This document shows, in pieces, positions 42,221 through 51,715 of a DNA stretch of 64,000 nt. Origin of the DNA: Chitinophagaceae bacterium. Lineage in GTDB: Bacteria; Bacteroidota; Bacteroidia; Chitinophagales; Chitinophagaceae. The notes below the pieces were generated by a model. The model did not search any database. It saw only the letters and a list, made by a program, of their open reading frames with translations, and was not told the origin of the DNA. Positions within the stretch are counted from its first letter, which is position 1. Each line of letters begins with the position of its first letter. The DNA lies in the NCBI GenBank assembly GCA_016708765.1, contig JADJFD010000004.1, forward strand, positions 124,001-188,000, read 5' to 3'. Made by a program: the position numbers and the translations under genes.

Positions 42221-45088
42221 ATGAATTTATTCGAACAACAATCCAACGAGTTTATTCCCCGCCACATCGGACCTAATGAAGCAGATACAAAAGAAATGCT
42301 GAAAAAAATTGGTGCTGGCAGTCTTGATGAATTAATCAATAACACCGTGCCGCCAGCCATCCGCATGAAAGATTCGCTGAACATTCCTGCGGCCATGAGT
42401 GAGCATGAATACCTGAAACATATAAAAGAAGTTTCGCTAAAGAATAAAGTTTTTACCAATTATATCGGACAAGGTTATTACGATACTATCACTCCATCAG
42501 TAATATTAAGAAACGTTTTTGAAAACCCAGGATGGTACACTCAGTACACACCTTACCAAGCAGAAATTTCGCAAGGCAGATTGGAAAGTCTGTTGAATTT
42601 TCAAACGATGGTGAGTGATTTAACAGCATTGCCAATTGCGAATGCTTCTTTACTGGATGAAGCAACTGCTGCTGCTGAAGCAATGGCCATGTTCTTCAAC
42701 TCACTGAATAAGCAAGACCATATTGAAAGAGCAAAGTTTTTTGTGGATGCTGAAATATTTCCGCAAACAAAAGATGTGTTACGTACAAGAGCAATACCTG
42801 TGGGAATAGAAATTGTAGAAGGTAATTATAAAACGGCAACGATAGATGCTTCTTATTTCGGAGCTATTGTTCAATACCCGAATGATAAAGGTTCGGTAGA
42901 AGATTACACCACATTTATTGAAACAGTACATGCAGCAGGTGCTTATGTAGCTATGGCAACTGATTTGTTAGCACTAACATTATTAACTCCTCCGGGGGAA
43001 TTGGGTGCAGATGTTGCCATTGGTTCTGCACAGCGTTTTGGTGTGCCGCTAGGTTATGGTGGGCCACATGCAGCCTTCATGTCATGCAAAGATGAATTTA
43101 AGAGAAATATTCCCGGCCGCATCATCGGCATCAGTATAGATGCACAGGGCAACAGGGCATTGCGGATGGCTTTGCAAACAAGAGAGCAACATATTAAAAG
43201 AGAAAAAGCTACTTCTAATATTTGTACTGCACAGGCATTGCTTGCAAATATGGCGGCTATGTATGCAGTATTTCATGGGCCAGAAGGCTTAAAAAATATT
43301 GCGAAGAGAATTGCCTTACTTACACAAACGGTGGCAGAAGCTATTGAAGAAAGAGGATTTGATTTAGTGTCGGAAAATTTCTTCGACCCTATTACTGTAA
43401 AAGTAAAAGATAGCAATGCAATAAGAACTAAAGCAGAACAACAACAAATTAATCTGCGTTATATCAATAATAATCTTATCGGTATTTCATTGGATGAAAC
43501 AACTGACGTTGGCGATATTTATGACCTTATCAATTGTTTTGAAAATGATAAAGATCCGGTAGCATTTAAAATAGATGAAGAGGCTGAATTGCATCATATA
43601 CCAAATGCCCTTTCAAGAAAATCAAAATTCTTAACGCATCCTGTTTTCAATACGCATAGAAGCGAAAGCCAGATGATGCGTTATATCAAACAACTAGAGA
43701 ATAAAGACCTTTCGTTGAATACTTCTATGATTTCTTTGGGAAGTTGTACCATGAAACTAAATGCCGCCTCTGAAATGATGCCACTTAGTTGGTCACATTG
43801 GGGGAAAATGCATCCATTTGTTCCTGTGGATCAGGCACAAGGGTATAAATTCATCGTTGACGAATTAGGTAAATATCTCTGCGAGATAACTGCTTTTGAT
43901 GCCTGCAGTTTACAACCGAATAGTGGTGCTCAAGGTGAATATGCCGGCTTGCTAACTATCAAAGGTTTTCATGAAGCGAATGGAGATACACAACGTAAAG
44001 TAATGTTGATTCCTATTTCAGCACATGGTACTAATCCTGCATCGGCAGTAATGTGCGGGATGAAAGTGGTGGTAATAAAAGCATTGGAGAATGGATACAT
44101 TGATGTAGAAGACTTGAAAGCAAAAGCTACGCAGTATAGTAATGAGTTGGCGGGTATTATGATTACTTACCCAAGTACTTATGGAGTGTATGAAGAAACG
44201 GTGAAAGAAATCACTGACATCATTCACCAACACGGCGGACAAGTGTACATGGATGGTGCTAATATGAATGCACAGGTTGGTTTAACCGCACCGGGATTAA
44301 TTGGTGCTGATGTTTGTCACCTAAACCTCCATAAAACATTTGCCATACCTCATGGCGGTGGCGGTCCCGGCATGGGGCCTATTTGTGTAAAAGCACATTT
44401 GGAAAAACATTTACCTGGACATGTTGAAACAGGAACTGATAATGCAGTATCTGCTGCTCCTTATGGAAGTGCAAGTATTTTATTGATCAGCTATGGTTAC
44501 ATAAGGATGCTGGGCAATGAAGGGGTGAAAGCTGCAACAGATTATGCAATACTGAATGCAAATTATATGCGGGCAAGATTAGATGGCGCCTTTGATATTT
44601 TATACACCAACATTAACGGGCAATGTGCACATGAGTTTATTGTTGACTTAAGACCTTTTAAAAAATCGGCAGAGATAGAAGCAGAAGATGTAGCAAAACG
44701 TTTGATTGATTATGGTTTTCATGCTCCAACTATGAGTTTCCCTGTCCCCGGAACAATTATGATTGAACCTACAGAAAGTGAAGACAAAGCAGAACTGGAT
44801 CGTTTTTGTGATGCATTGCTTTCCATCCGAGAAGAAATAAAAACAATAGAAGAAGGCAAAGCGGATAAAAAAGATAATCCACTAAAACATGCGCCACATA
44901 CACAGGCTGTAGTTACGGCCGATGAATGGAATCATGCTTATCCAAGACAAACAGCTGCATTTCCATTGTATTATGTTACGCTGAATAAGTTTTGGCCATC
45001 CGTTGCCAGAGTGAATAATACACATGGTGATAGAAATCTTATTTGTACTTGTGAGCCAGTTGAAAGCTATATGGAAGTTGAAGCCTGA
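42221..45088 (+). CDS. gcvP: Glycine dehydrogenase (decarboxylating), P-protein of the glycine cleavage system
   Basis: A 955-residue one-chain P-protein (fused alpha and beta halves). It decarboxylates glycine and passes the aminomethyl group to the GcvH lipoyl arm. FIPRHIGPNEADTKEML opens the chain as in all homologues. The two halves show GQGYYDTITPSVILRN, YTPYQAEISQGRLESLLNFQT, LGSCTMKLNAASEM, and the PLP lysine in NLHKTFAIPHGGGGPGMGP. The end matches SVARVNNTHGDRNLICTCEP. All are diagnostic. GcvH and GcvT are not in the window. It stands alone, with its own promoter and terminator. Confidence 0.97.
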   Translation: MNLFEQQSNEFIPRHIGPNEADTKEMLKKIGAGSLDELINNTVPPAIRMKDSLNIPAAMSEHEYLKHIKEVSLKNKVFTNYIGQGYYDTITPSVILRNVFENPGWYTQYTPYQAEISQGRLESLLNFQTMVSDLTALPIANASLLDEATAAAEAMAMFFNSLNKQDHIERAKFFVDAEIFPQTKDVLRTRAIPVGIEIVEGNYKTATIDASYFGAIVQYPNDKGSVEDYTTFIETVHAAGAYVAMATDLLALTLLTPPGELGADVAIGSAQRFGVPLGYGGPHAAFMSCKDEFKRNIPGRIIGISIDAQGNRALRMALQTREQHIKREKATSNICTAQALLANMAAMYAVFHGPEGLKNIAKRIALLTQTVAEAIEERGFDLVSENFFDPITVKVKDSNAIRTKAEQQQINLRYINNNLIGISLDETTDVGDIYDLINCFENDKDPVAFKIDEEAELHHIPNALSRKSKFLTHPVFNTHRSESQMMRYIKQLENKDLSLNTSMISLGSCTMKLNAASEMMPLSWSHWGKMHPFVPVDQAQGYKFIVDELGKYLCEITAFDACSLQPNSGAQGEYAGLLTIKGFHEANGDTQRKVMLIPISAHGTNPASAVMCGMKVVVIKALENGYIDVEDLKAKATQYSNELAGIMITYPSTYGVYEETVKEITDIIHQHGGQVYMDGANMNAQVGLTAPGLIGADVCHLNLHKTFAIPHGGGGPGMGPICVKAHLEKHLPGHVETGTDNAVSAAPYGSASILLISYGYIRMLGNEGVKAATDYAILNANYMRARLDGAFDILYTNINGQCAHEFIVDLRPFKKSAEIEAEDVAKRLIDYGFHAPTMSFPVPGTIMIEPTESEDKAELDRFCDALLSIREEIKTIEEGKADKKDNPLKHAPHTQAVVTADEWNHAYPRQTAAFPLYYVTLNKFWPSVARVNNTHGDRNLICTCEPVESYMEVEA

Positions 45089-45110
45089 TACTAATTAAGT
45101 TTAAAACATT

Positions 45111-45140
45111 AAAAGACCTCCGATTTATCGGAGGTCTTTT
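45111..45140. terminator. Bidirectional terminator after gcvP
   Basis: AAAAGACCTCCGAT and ATCGGAGGTCTTTT form a perfect hairpin. It lies 22 bp after gcvP and can also stop the convergent gene ending at 45166. The same stem is used after the cold-shock gene at 51664. Confidence 0.92.
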
Positions 45141-45165
45141 AATTATATTAGCTTTCGACTATTAA

Positions 45166-46728
45166 TTATTTATTCCCCTGCCATCTCCATTTTAACCATT
45201 GAATAGAGCCTCCGGAGAATTTGCCGCCACCTACATAATCTTCATTAAACAATAATTGCCAGGCAGTATAAAATTTTTCACCGGGAATTTTAATCAATGC
45301 TGTAGTACCGATAGTACGATGCTTAGGCTGATTTTTTGAATCAAGATAAATTGTCCATTTTGCATCATACGCAAATCCCAGTTTTATAATCTGAACACCG
45401 GGATATGCTGACTTTATACTATTAGTGAATAATCCCTTTGCTCTAGCATCTCCCGAAGCATCCGATTCAGATGGGAAAGTCCATTTGGGTGCCAACTCTT
45501 CTGCTTTTCTCCAATAAGCATTATAAACAGTATCCAATTGATTCAGCCCAGCTTCAGTTTCTGAAATACCTGATTTTTTTAATACCGGAGTAAATCTTGA
45601 TTTTACTTCTGCTAACCTTTTCTTACTTTCCGTAGGCGTAAAACTTCCATCCATCCAGCCCTCTTGACTTTCTAAATCTTCTATTCTCGGCGCACCATGC
45701 ATGGCATTATTCATAAATCTTTTTGCTGACAATTTCACCACTTCTGGCAATAAGGCTTTCCTATTTACCGATACCATTCTGTACACCGTGGGTGATTTTT
45801 CTAATGTTGGAAAAGCATCATTAAAATTATCAACCAGATCTTTATATGTACCTGTCATTAAAGTACTAAGCAGCTCCAAATCTTTCAGCACCTTATCATA
45901 ATTATCTGGTGATAATTCAAAAAGAGTAGCTCCATTACTGGTGTTTTGCGGCAAATCAAAACCTAATACGTCCGCAAAACGAAGAACAGACTCTTTATAT
46001 TTCTCTGTGTCGCCAGCCCACATACCATGCAAGCCGCTTTTAAGCTGTGAAGAACCAACGGCTTTCAATTGCTTTTCCAGATTAAGAATAACCGGTTGTG
46101 CTTTTAATACTTTTTCCTCAACTGTTAATGCACTTGGATGTTGTCGCTCTAATTTGGAAAGGGAGTTTAGTAATCCCGCCGCTTTACGAAAATCAATTCT
46201 CGTTTTCAAATAATATTCCGCAGCTGCAACATACTGATTGGGAACTAGCACCCCACTATATTCATTTTTCACTTCTACCCCATTTATAAGTATTAATGCT
46301 TCGGCCATCTTTTGCTTTCCTGTTTCAGAAATAACGGCACTGGCTGGATTGCTAACAATTGATGGGTCATCAGCAATCATTTTTTGTGTTGTTTTTACTT
46401 GTGCAGTCCACTGCTGAAAAAAAGTAATTCGTTCTGCCAACTGTTTTCGAACTGGTAACACATCCGGATGCTTTTGTTCAGCTGTGGGTATTTTATTCCA
46501 TGCACCTACTGCTGCATTATAATCAACAAGATAAACCTCCCATTCTTGTCTGACTTTGGCAAACTCTTCTATGCCGATTGGCTGAGTATATTGGCTTTTT
46601 ACAAATAGCCGTGGCAATAAAGTACTTATAGTATTAATAGCCGTACGAGAATCAGACGATAAATTCTGGCTATTTACTGACGGTACAATTGTGATTACAA
46701 AAAAGAGAAATAATATAAATGTCCTCAT
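45166..46728 (-). CDS. Exported protein of unknown function (520 aa)
   Basis: I do not recognise this protein. The signal peptide is MRTFILFLFFVITIVPSVNS. The rest is helical with repeated charged heptad-like stretches (about 60-300) and a globular end with strands (YPGVQIIKLGFAYDAKWTIY, TIGTTALIKIPGEKFYTAWQLLFNEDYVGGG). No membrane segment follows the signal, so it is periplasmic or attached to the surface. No known catalytic motif is visible. A perfect promoter box lies at 46778-46785. It is convergent with gcvP. Confidence 0.7.
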   Translation of the reverse strand: MRTFILFLFFVITIVPSVNSQNLSSDSRTAINTISTLLPRLFVKSQYTQPIGIEEFAKVRQEWEVYLVDYNAAVGAWNKIPTAEQKHPDVLPVRKQLAERITFFQQWTAQVKTTQKMIADDPSIVSNPASAVISETGKQKMAEALILINGVEVKNEYSGVLVPNQYVAAAEYYLKTRIDFRKAAGLLNSLSKLERQHPSALTVEEKVLKAQPVILNLEKQLKAVGSSQLKSGLHGMWAGDTEKYKESVLRFADVLGFDLPQNTSNGATLFELSPDNYDKVLKDLELLSTLMTGTYKDLVDNFNDAFPTLEKSPTVYRMVSVNRKALLPEVVKLSAKRFMNNAMHGAPRIEDLESQEGWMDGSFTPTESKKRLAEVKSRFTPVLKKSGISETEAGLNQLDTVYNAYWRKAEELAPKWTFPSESDASGDARAKGLFTNSIKSAYPGVQIIKLGFAYDAKWTIYLDSKNQPKHRTIGTTALIKIPGEKFYTAWQLLFNEDYVGGGKFSGGSIQWLKWRWQGNK

Positions 46729-46777
46729 ATAGATTTTATTTAAAAGTCAGAAAATGAAAGATGGCATAAATACAGCC

Positions 46778-46785
46778 CAAAGCTA
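46778..46785 (-). promoter_or_regulatory. -7 promoter box (TAGCTTTG) for the 520-aa gene
   Basis: The minus strand reads TAGCTTTG, a perfect TAnnTTTG box, 49 bp before ATG 46728. Confidence 0.5.
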
Positions 46786-46897
46786 TTTAAGCCATTAAAT
46801 TGCCGTATCCCTCTTTAGTATGAATTTAATGAGCCACATAATAAATCACAGGTAGCAATTCTTCCTTTTGCAAATAATACTTATTTTCAATGCTACC

Positions 46898-48715
46898 ATG
46901 CAATCCTTATTCCGCTGCTATATTATCTTCTTCTTTTTATTTTGTTTTATTGCTGCTTCGGCACAGGACAAACAAAAAATGGACAGCATGATGCAAGTTC
47001 TAGAAACCCATCAACAGGATACAGCAGCTGTGTATGCTTATTGCCAACTGGCTACAGAATTGTTAGGCACAGACGATAAGCTAGCAAAAGAATATGCCTA
47101 CAGGGCACAGAGTATTTCGCAACGATTAAATAAACCCGGCCTTGAAGCATGGGCAAAAAACCTGATAGGACTTGCCTATGACTATCTTGGCGTCCCAGAC
47201 AGTGCATTGCTTTTTTATCAGGGATCTATTGAAATTAAAAGAAGGTTGAATGATATTGACGGCATGGCTGCAAGCAATATGAATATTGGTGTTCTTTATT
47301 ATTATCAGAACGATTATACAAAAGCTGTAACATATTATGATATTGCCATGAAGCAATTCAAACAGGTGGACAATGAAAAAAGAATTGCAGGCATTCTCAA
47401 TAATTTAGGAACGATATACAGAGAGCAGAAAAAATATAAAGAGGCTATTGATGTGTTTAATCAATCGTATGCTTTAAAGGTTAAAATAAATGATAGTACA
47501 GGGATATCGAATGCGTTGGGAAATCTTGGTATTGTGTATCAACACATGAAGCAATACGATAAAGCTGAACAACTGATGATGCAATCGCTGAATATTGACA
47601 TTCGTAGCAACAATAAATATAACCAGCTTTCTTCCTATGTAAGCCTTGCAGACTTAAAACTGCTACAGCATAAATATGAAGAAGTAAAACAACATCTTGA
47701 CAAAGCTATTGAACTTGGAAAAGGTTTAGACGCTGCCCACTATATGGATGATGCCTATAAAGTATATACACGACTTGATAGTATGACCGGGGATTATCAA
47801 TCGGCATTCCGCCATATACAATTGCAATATGAATTCAAGAACAAAGTGATACAGGATGAACGACAAAAACAGCTGGATCGGCTTGAAACCGTTTACAGCA
47901 CAAAAGAAAAAGAAAAAGAGATAGACCTGTTAAATGCGAATGCGCAGATTAAAAACCTACAATTGCAAAAGCAAAAAAAACAACTGTTCACCTTTATTGC
48001 TATTTCTGCTTCTCTATTAGTCGGGTTAATACTTTTTGTAATTGGCTTCCGCTCTATCAGAAGAGCAAAACGAGAATTGCAGCAAAAGAATGAGATTATT
48101 AATAATTCGTTGGCTGAAAAAGAAATGCTGTTGAAAGAAATACATCATCGGGTAAAAAATAATTTACAAGTTATCTCCAGCTTACTTAGCGTTCAGTCAA
48201 GATATATCAAAGACGAAAAAGCTTTAGAAACAATTAATGAAAGTATGGAACGGGTAAATGCTATTTCCATTCTGCACCAGGAAATTTATCAGAATGAAGT
48301 GCTGCGTGCCATTAATGCTAAAAATTATTTTGAAAACCTTAGTAAGGGCTTACAACAAACATTTGACCCAGATAAAAAAGTTGATTTACATTTAGGGCTT
48401 GATGATATAATGACCGATGTCGACCAGCTCATTCCGCTAGGGTTAATCGTAAACGAATTGCTTACAAATGCCTATAAATATGGTATTACTAATACAGCCC
48501 CTTCCATCTGGCTTACAGTTCAGCAATCGGATAATAAAATAAGAATAAATGTACGGGACAATGGCATCGGCTTTGGTGAAACTATTCCCGGCACAGGAGG
48601 AACATCATTAGGATATAAGCTAATAAATATGTTTACTACTAAGCTAAAAGGCAAATTGATAGTAAAAAATAATAATGGTGCCGATACCACCATTGAATGT
48701 GAAATAAAAAAATGA
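46898..48715 (+). CDS. TPR-containing sensor histidine kinase (HisKA_2 type)
   Basis: A 605-residue sensor kinase. A signal-like N-terminus is followed by TPR repeats in the periplasm (about 60-330; for example ASNMNIGVLYYYQNDYTKAV and NNLGTIYREQKKYKEAIDVF), then a coiled coil and one membrane helix (LFTFIAISASLLVGLILFVIG, about 365-385). In the cytoplasm are a HisKA_2 dimerisation helix with the phospho-accepting histidine in KEIHHRVKNNLQVI (416-417) and an ATPase domain with VNELLTNAYKYG and DNGIGFG. TPR sensors of this kind bind unknown periplasmic signals. Its TGA overlaps the ATG of the regulator gene, so the two form an operon. Confidence 0.9.
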   Translation: MQSLFRCYIIFFFLFCFIAASAQDKQKMDSMMQVLETHQQDTAAVYAYCQLATELLGTDDKLAKEYAYRAQSISQRLNKPGLEAWAKNLIGLAYDYLGVPDSALLFYQGSIEIKRRLNDIDGMAASNMNIGVLYYYQNDYTKAVTYYDIAMKQFKQVDNEKRIAGILNNLGTIYREQKKYKEAIDVFNQSYALKVKINDSTGISNALGNLGIVYQHMKQYDKAEQLMMQSLNIDIRSNNKYNQLSSYVSLADLKLLQHKYEEVKQHLDKAIELGKGLDAAHYMDDAYKVYTRLDSMTGDYQSAFRHIQLQYEFKNKVIQDERQKQLDRLETVYSTKEKEKEIDLLNANAQIKNLQLQKQKKQLFTFIAISASLLVGLILFVIGFRSIRRAKRELQQKNEIINNSLAEKEMLLKEIHHRVKNNLQVISSLLSVQSRYIKDEKALETINESMERVNAISILHQEIYQNEVLRAINAKNYFENLSKGLQQTFDPDKKVDLHLGLDDIMTDVDQLIPLGLIVNELLTNAYKYGITNTAPSIWLTVQQSDNKIRINVRDNGIGFGETIPGTGGTSLGYKLINMFTTKLKGKLIVKNNNGADTTIECEIKK

Positions 48716-49338
48716 ATAAAAGCATAAAAATATTAATAGTAGAAGATGAGCCATTGATTGCTGAAGACATTAGTGGCTTTCTGTTTGCTGAAGGTTTTAC
48801 TCATATTACTGTTGTCTATGACCCACAATCAGCTATTGAAGAATTGGAAAAAGACAACGCAGATATTTTACTATTGGATGTAAACCTTAATGCCGAATTA
48901 TCAGGAATTGATTTAGCAAAGAAAGTCAACAACGATTACCACTTACCCTTTGTTTACATTACTTCGTATTCAGATACTCCCACTATTCGTGAAGTAAAAG
49001 CCACGCATCCTGTAGGCTATATTTTAAAACCATTTAAGGGAAAAGAAATAGCGGCTATTCTTGAAATCGGATATGAACTGTTTTACACTTTCATTGGTAA
49101 ACCCGATGACCTTGACATGACCCGCCTTAAAAGAATTACAGAACAGGAAATGACACAACGAGAGTTGGATGTATTATTAAAAGTAGCCGAAGGAAAAACC
49201 AATCAGGCAATAGCAGATGAATTGTTCATCTCACTACACACTATTAAATCTCATCTTAAAAATATTTTTATAAAATTAGATGTAGCATCCCGTGCCGAAG
49301 CTATTGTTCTGTTGAATAAAATAAAAATCACTCCTTAG
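48712..49338 (+). CDS. LuxR-family response regulator
   Basis: A 208-residue partner of the kinase upstream. The receiver domain (residues 1-125) has the acidic pocket VEDEP, the phospho-acceptor Asp56 in ILLLDVNLN, and Lys106 in YILKPFKG. The DNA-binding domain (about 145-205) is a LuxR/FixJ-type helix-turn-helix with TQRELDVLLKVAEGKTNQAI and LFISLHTIKSHLKNIFIKL. It overlaps the kinase gene by 4 nt (ATGA). Targets are unknown; no partner gene follows directly. Confidence 0.92.
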   Translation: MNKSIKILIVEDEPLIAEDISGFLFAEGFTHITVVYDPQSAIEELEKDNADILLLDVNLNAELSGIDLAKKVNNDYHLPFVYITSYSDTPTIREVKATHPVGYILKPFKGKEIAAILEIGYELFYTFIGKPDDLDMTRLKRITEQEMTQRELDVLLKVAEGKTNQAIADELFISLHTIKSHLKNIFIKLDVASRAEAIVLLNKIKITP

Positions 49339-49392
49339 AGGGGTAAAGTCATTGTTTGCTGTTAATAGCTTTACGAAAGCAAAACACAAACA

Positions 49393-50592
49393 ATGAAAAA
49401 GATAACCATACTCCTTTTAACGTTATTATCATTACAATCATTTTCACAACAATTAACTAGTTATAATTTTTCTAGTGATGGATTTGATTTAAGTGCCAGC
49501 TTTCCCCGCAGGCCATCCAAAGATTTCAACCACACAAAAAATTCAAAGTCTATTACACTAACTGAAACAGAAAATGGAATTACGTATGCGCTAATAGTCA
49601 CTAAAACCGAATCGGCCCAGGTGGCTTCGCTGTCGGTACAAGAAACAGTTGATAGACTTTGGTCTAAAGCAGAGCGGAGAGATGTGCAACAACCATCTTC
49701 TGCTGCTGGTGTAGCAAGCACAATGCTAAAATACGTTTCGGAAAAAGGTGCTTATATCATCAGTCACACTTTTGCATCGGGTCTACTTATTTGTCAGGCT
49801 ATGGTATTGCAAAAAAATAATTATGCAAACGAGAATATGGCAAATAGTTTTTTCAATTCCATTACATTTTCAGGCAATACCAATAATAACCAGAGCAGTT
49901 ATAAGCAGTCGTCCCCAGTGAGTAGTAGTGGCAATAATTCGTATGAAAAAAACCAACGGGTAGAAGTATGGGATGTAAAAAACAATAAATGGTATGGAGC
50001 CATAGTATTGAAAGCAAATTACAATAAAACCTATCGCATTTCTTATGATGGGTATGCGGATAACTATGATGAGGATGTATCTGCGGATCGAATCAGGAAA
50101 GCAACAACTGCTACTGTTCCCGGCAATATCCCTTATATCGTTTTAAAAAGATTCGGCAAAACTAATATCGATGGCAACCTGAGCATCGGTTATATAATGG
50201 AGGACCTTTCGTGGGCTACTACCAGTCAGCTGGCTTGCTGGCCTAGTATCCGGGATGTAGAGTTCCAAGGCAGGCATGTTGGTTATTGGTTTGACTTACC
50301 AGAAAAATCAATCGTAAAAATTACAGTAACACCAAAAAGAAAAGACCGCCGTATTAATATTTATGGTTACGCCGGTTTTGACTTAAAAACAATTCCTCCA
50401 CAAATTCCGTTCACTAATATTTGCGAAGCATCGCATCCCGAGTGGATAGGGCAACCTGATTTTAGTATACTGAGTAAACCTCAAACAATTCAATTTAATA
50501 CAACTACCCGCCGCACTACAATCTACTTTGCTGTGGCAGGTGCAAGAAATATGTTTGATGGCGATTACACCATTTCAATTGATATTGATTAA
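49393..50592 (+). CDS. Exported protein with an Agenet/Tudor-like domain
   Basis: A 399-residue secreted protein (signal peptide MKKITILLLTLLSLQSFS). Residues about 20-165 form an unassigned beta-rich domain. A Ser/Asn-rich linker follows (about 170-195), then a Tudor/Agenet-like module: NQRVEVWDVKNNKWYGAIV, YNKTYRISYDGYADNYDE and DVSADRIRKA. The last 140 residues resemble a PPC-like beta-sandwich (SIVKITVTPKRKDRRINIYG, TIYFAVAGARNMFDGDYTIS). Chromatin-type readers are normally intracellular, so a secreted version is unusual and probably binds something else. It lies 17 bp ahead of a lipoprotein gene, in the same direction. Confidence 0.7.
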   Translation: MKKITILLLTLLSLQSFSQQLTSYNFSSDGFDLSASFPRRPSKDFNHTKNSKSITLTETENGITYALIVTKTESAQVASLSVQETVDRLWSKAERRDVQQPSSAAGVASTMLKYVSEKGAYIISHTFASGLLICQAMVLQKNNYANENMANSFFNSITFSGNTNNNQSSYKQSSPVSSSGNNSYEKNQRVEVWDVKNNKWYGAIVLKANYNKTYRISYDGYADNYDEDVSADRIRKATTATVPGNIPYIVLKRFGKTNIDGNLSIGYIMEDLSWATTSQLACWPSIRDVEFQGRHVGYWFDLPEKSIVKITVTPKRKDRRINIYGYAGFDLKTIPPQIPFTNICEASHPEWIGQPDFSILSKPQTIQFNTTTRRTTIYFAVAGARNMFDGDYTISIDID

Positions 50593-50609
50593 GCCTTAAA
50601 CTAAAACCG

Positions 50610-51296
50610 ATGAACCATCTGAAACAAATTATTTGCATTACCCTACTGACTGCATTTTTCATAGCCTGTAAAAGCAAAAGTGGCACTACAAAAGGAAGTA
50701 ACTTAAAAGGAGATGACGCCAAAGCATATCTGGCAGGCACAAAAGAAAGTAAGTACTGGCAACTGGAAAGCGGTCATGATTATTATGAGTATATTCAATT
50801 TGAGACCGATAATGGTGCCATCATTCCAAAAGGAACAGAAATTACTTATGAAGTAAATGGCGACAACCTTACTATGAAAGACTATAGCAATCTTTCTTAT
50901 AAAATATATGAAATTAGCGATGACATATTAGTAATGGTAACTGCCAAGCAGGATACGTTGACCTATATTCACATCGACACAACAACAGATGAAGCCAAAA
51001 ATCACCCATTACTCGAAATAAATCCAAAATGGTTAAAAGGCCAATATGGGACAACTTGGAGTTTTTCAACAGGCGATAAAATATACTCATATATGAACGA
51101 TGGGCGGATACTTGATGCAAAAACACTAACTAAAATAGCCGATTGGAAAATAGACGGCTCTAGTTTACAGTTTGGAGATAATAAACTTGTTATTAGCCGC
51201 TTATCTCCAATTTTCTTTGATTACGAAGCCTTTGGAATACCAGTAAAAATGAATTATCTGTGTGAGGCAAGAGCAGATGGCAAGCCTTCTAGATAA
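50610..51296 (+). CDS. Lipoprotein of unknown function
   Basis: A 228-residue lipoprotein (lipobox FFIAC, Cys20). The mature chain has a long beta-rich middle, with AYLAGTKESKYWQLESG, DYYEYIQFETDNGAII and then WKLDG-like strands. No family is recognised; it may be one of the lipocalin-like or calycin-like proteins frequent in the phylum (inference from strand pattern). It follows the Agenet-like gene by 17 bp and ends just before a strong hairpin, so those two form a small operon. Confidence 0.65.
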   Translation: MNHLKQIICITLLTAFFIACKSKSGTTKGSNLKGDDAKAYLAGTKESKYWQLESGHDYYEYIQFETDNGAIIPKGTEITYEVNGDNLTMKDYSNLSYKIYEISDDILVMVTAKQDTLTYIHIDTTTDEAKNHPLLEINPKWLKGQYGTTWSFSTGDKIYSYMNDGRILDAKTLTKIADWKIDGSSLQFGDNKLVISRLSPIFFDYEAFGIPVKMNYLCEARADGKPSR

Positions 51297-51310
51297 CAAT
51301 CATATACATT

Positions 51311-51354
51311 CTATAAAGCAGAAGTCTTGCTGGGGCAGGGCTTCTGCTTTATAG
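51311..51354 (+). terminator. Hairpin after the lipoprotein gene
   Basis: CTATAAAGCAGAAG and CTTCTGCTTTATAG are perfect 14-nt arms around a 16-nt loop, 14 bp after the stop. The T run is weak, so it may attenuate rather than fully stop. Confidence 0.6.
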
Positions 51355-51428
51355 CCATTTTATTATCAATTTCCTCAATACCATATTTTAAGCCTATCTT
51401 CATAGACTTAATCAATAAACACAATACA

Positions 51429-51632
51429 ATGAGCGACAAAAATCAAGGGGTAGTTAAATTTTTCAACCCTGAAAAAGGCTTTGGATTTATCAAACATGAT
51501 GATTCAGGCAAAGAAACATTTGTTCACAGCAGTGGACTTATCGACCAGGTAAACGAAGGCGACAAAGTTGAATTCGATTTACAGGAAGGTAAAAAAGGCA
51601 TGAATGCTGTAAATGTAAAAAAAGTAGGATAA
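51429..51632 (+). CDS. Cold-shock domain protein
   Basis: A 67-residue RNA/DNA-binding protein of the CspA family. The five-strand OB fold has RNP1 KGFGFI and RNP2 as TFVHSS, and the start GVVKFFNPEKG is exact. It acts as an RNA chaperone in the cytoplasm. ATG 51429 is the natural start; the frame stays open further upstream but does not match the family. It has a terminator whose stem is shared with gcvP. A stretch of 130 bp before it has no recognisable element beyond the hairpin. Confidence 0.93.
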   Translation: MSDKNQGVVKFFNPEKGFGFIKHDDSGKETFVHSSGLIDQVNEGDKVEFDLQEGKKGMNAVNVKKVG

Positions 51633-51663
51633 GATATTTTTAAATAAATAACTAATTCAAACT

Positions 51664-51694
51664 AAAAGACCTCCGATAAAACGGAGGTCTTTTT
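51664..51694 (+). terminator. Terminator after the cold-shock gene
   Basis: AAAAGACCTCCG and CGGAGGTCTTTTT around ATAAAA, with an uninterrupted T run. The stem is the same as the one at 45111-45140 apart from the loop. Confidence 0.9.
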
Positions 51695-51715
51695 ATATTA
51701 TAGATTAAGGCTTAA

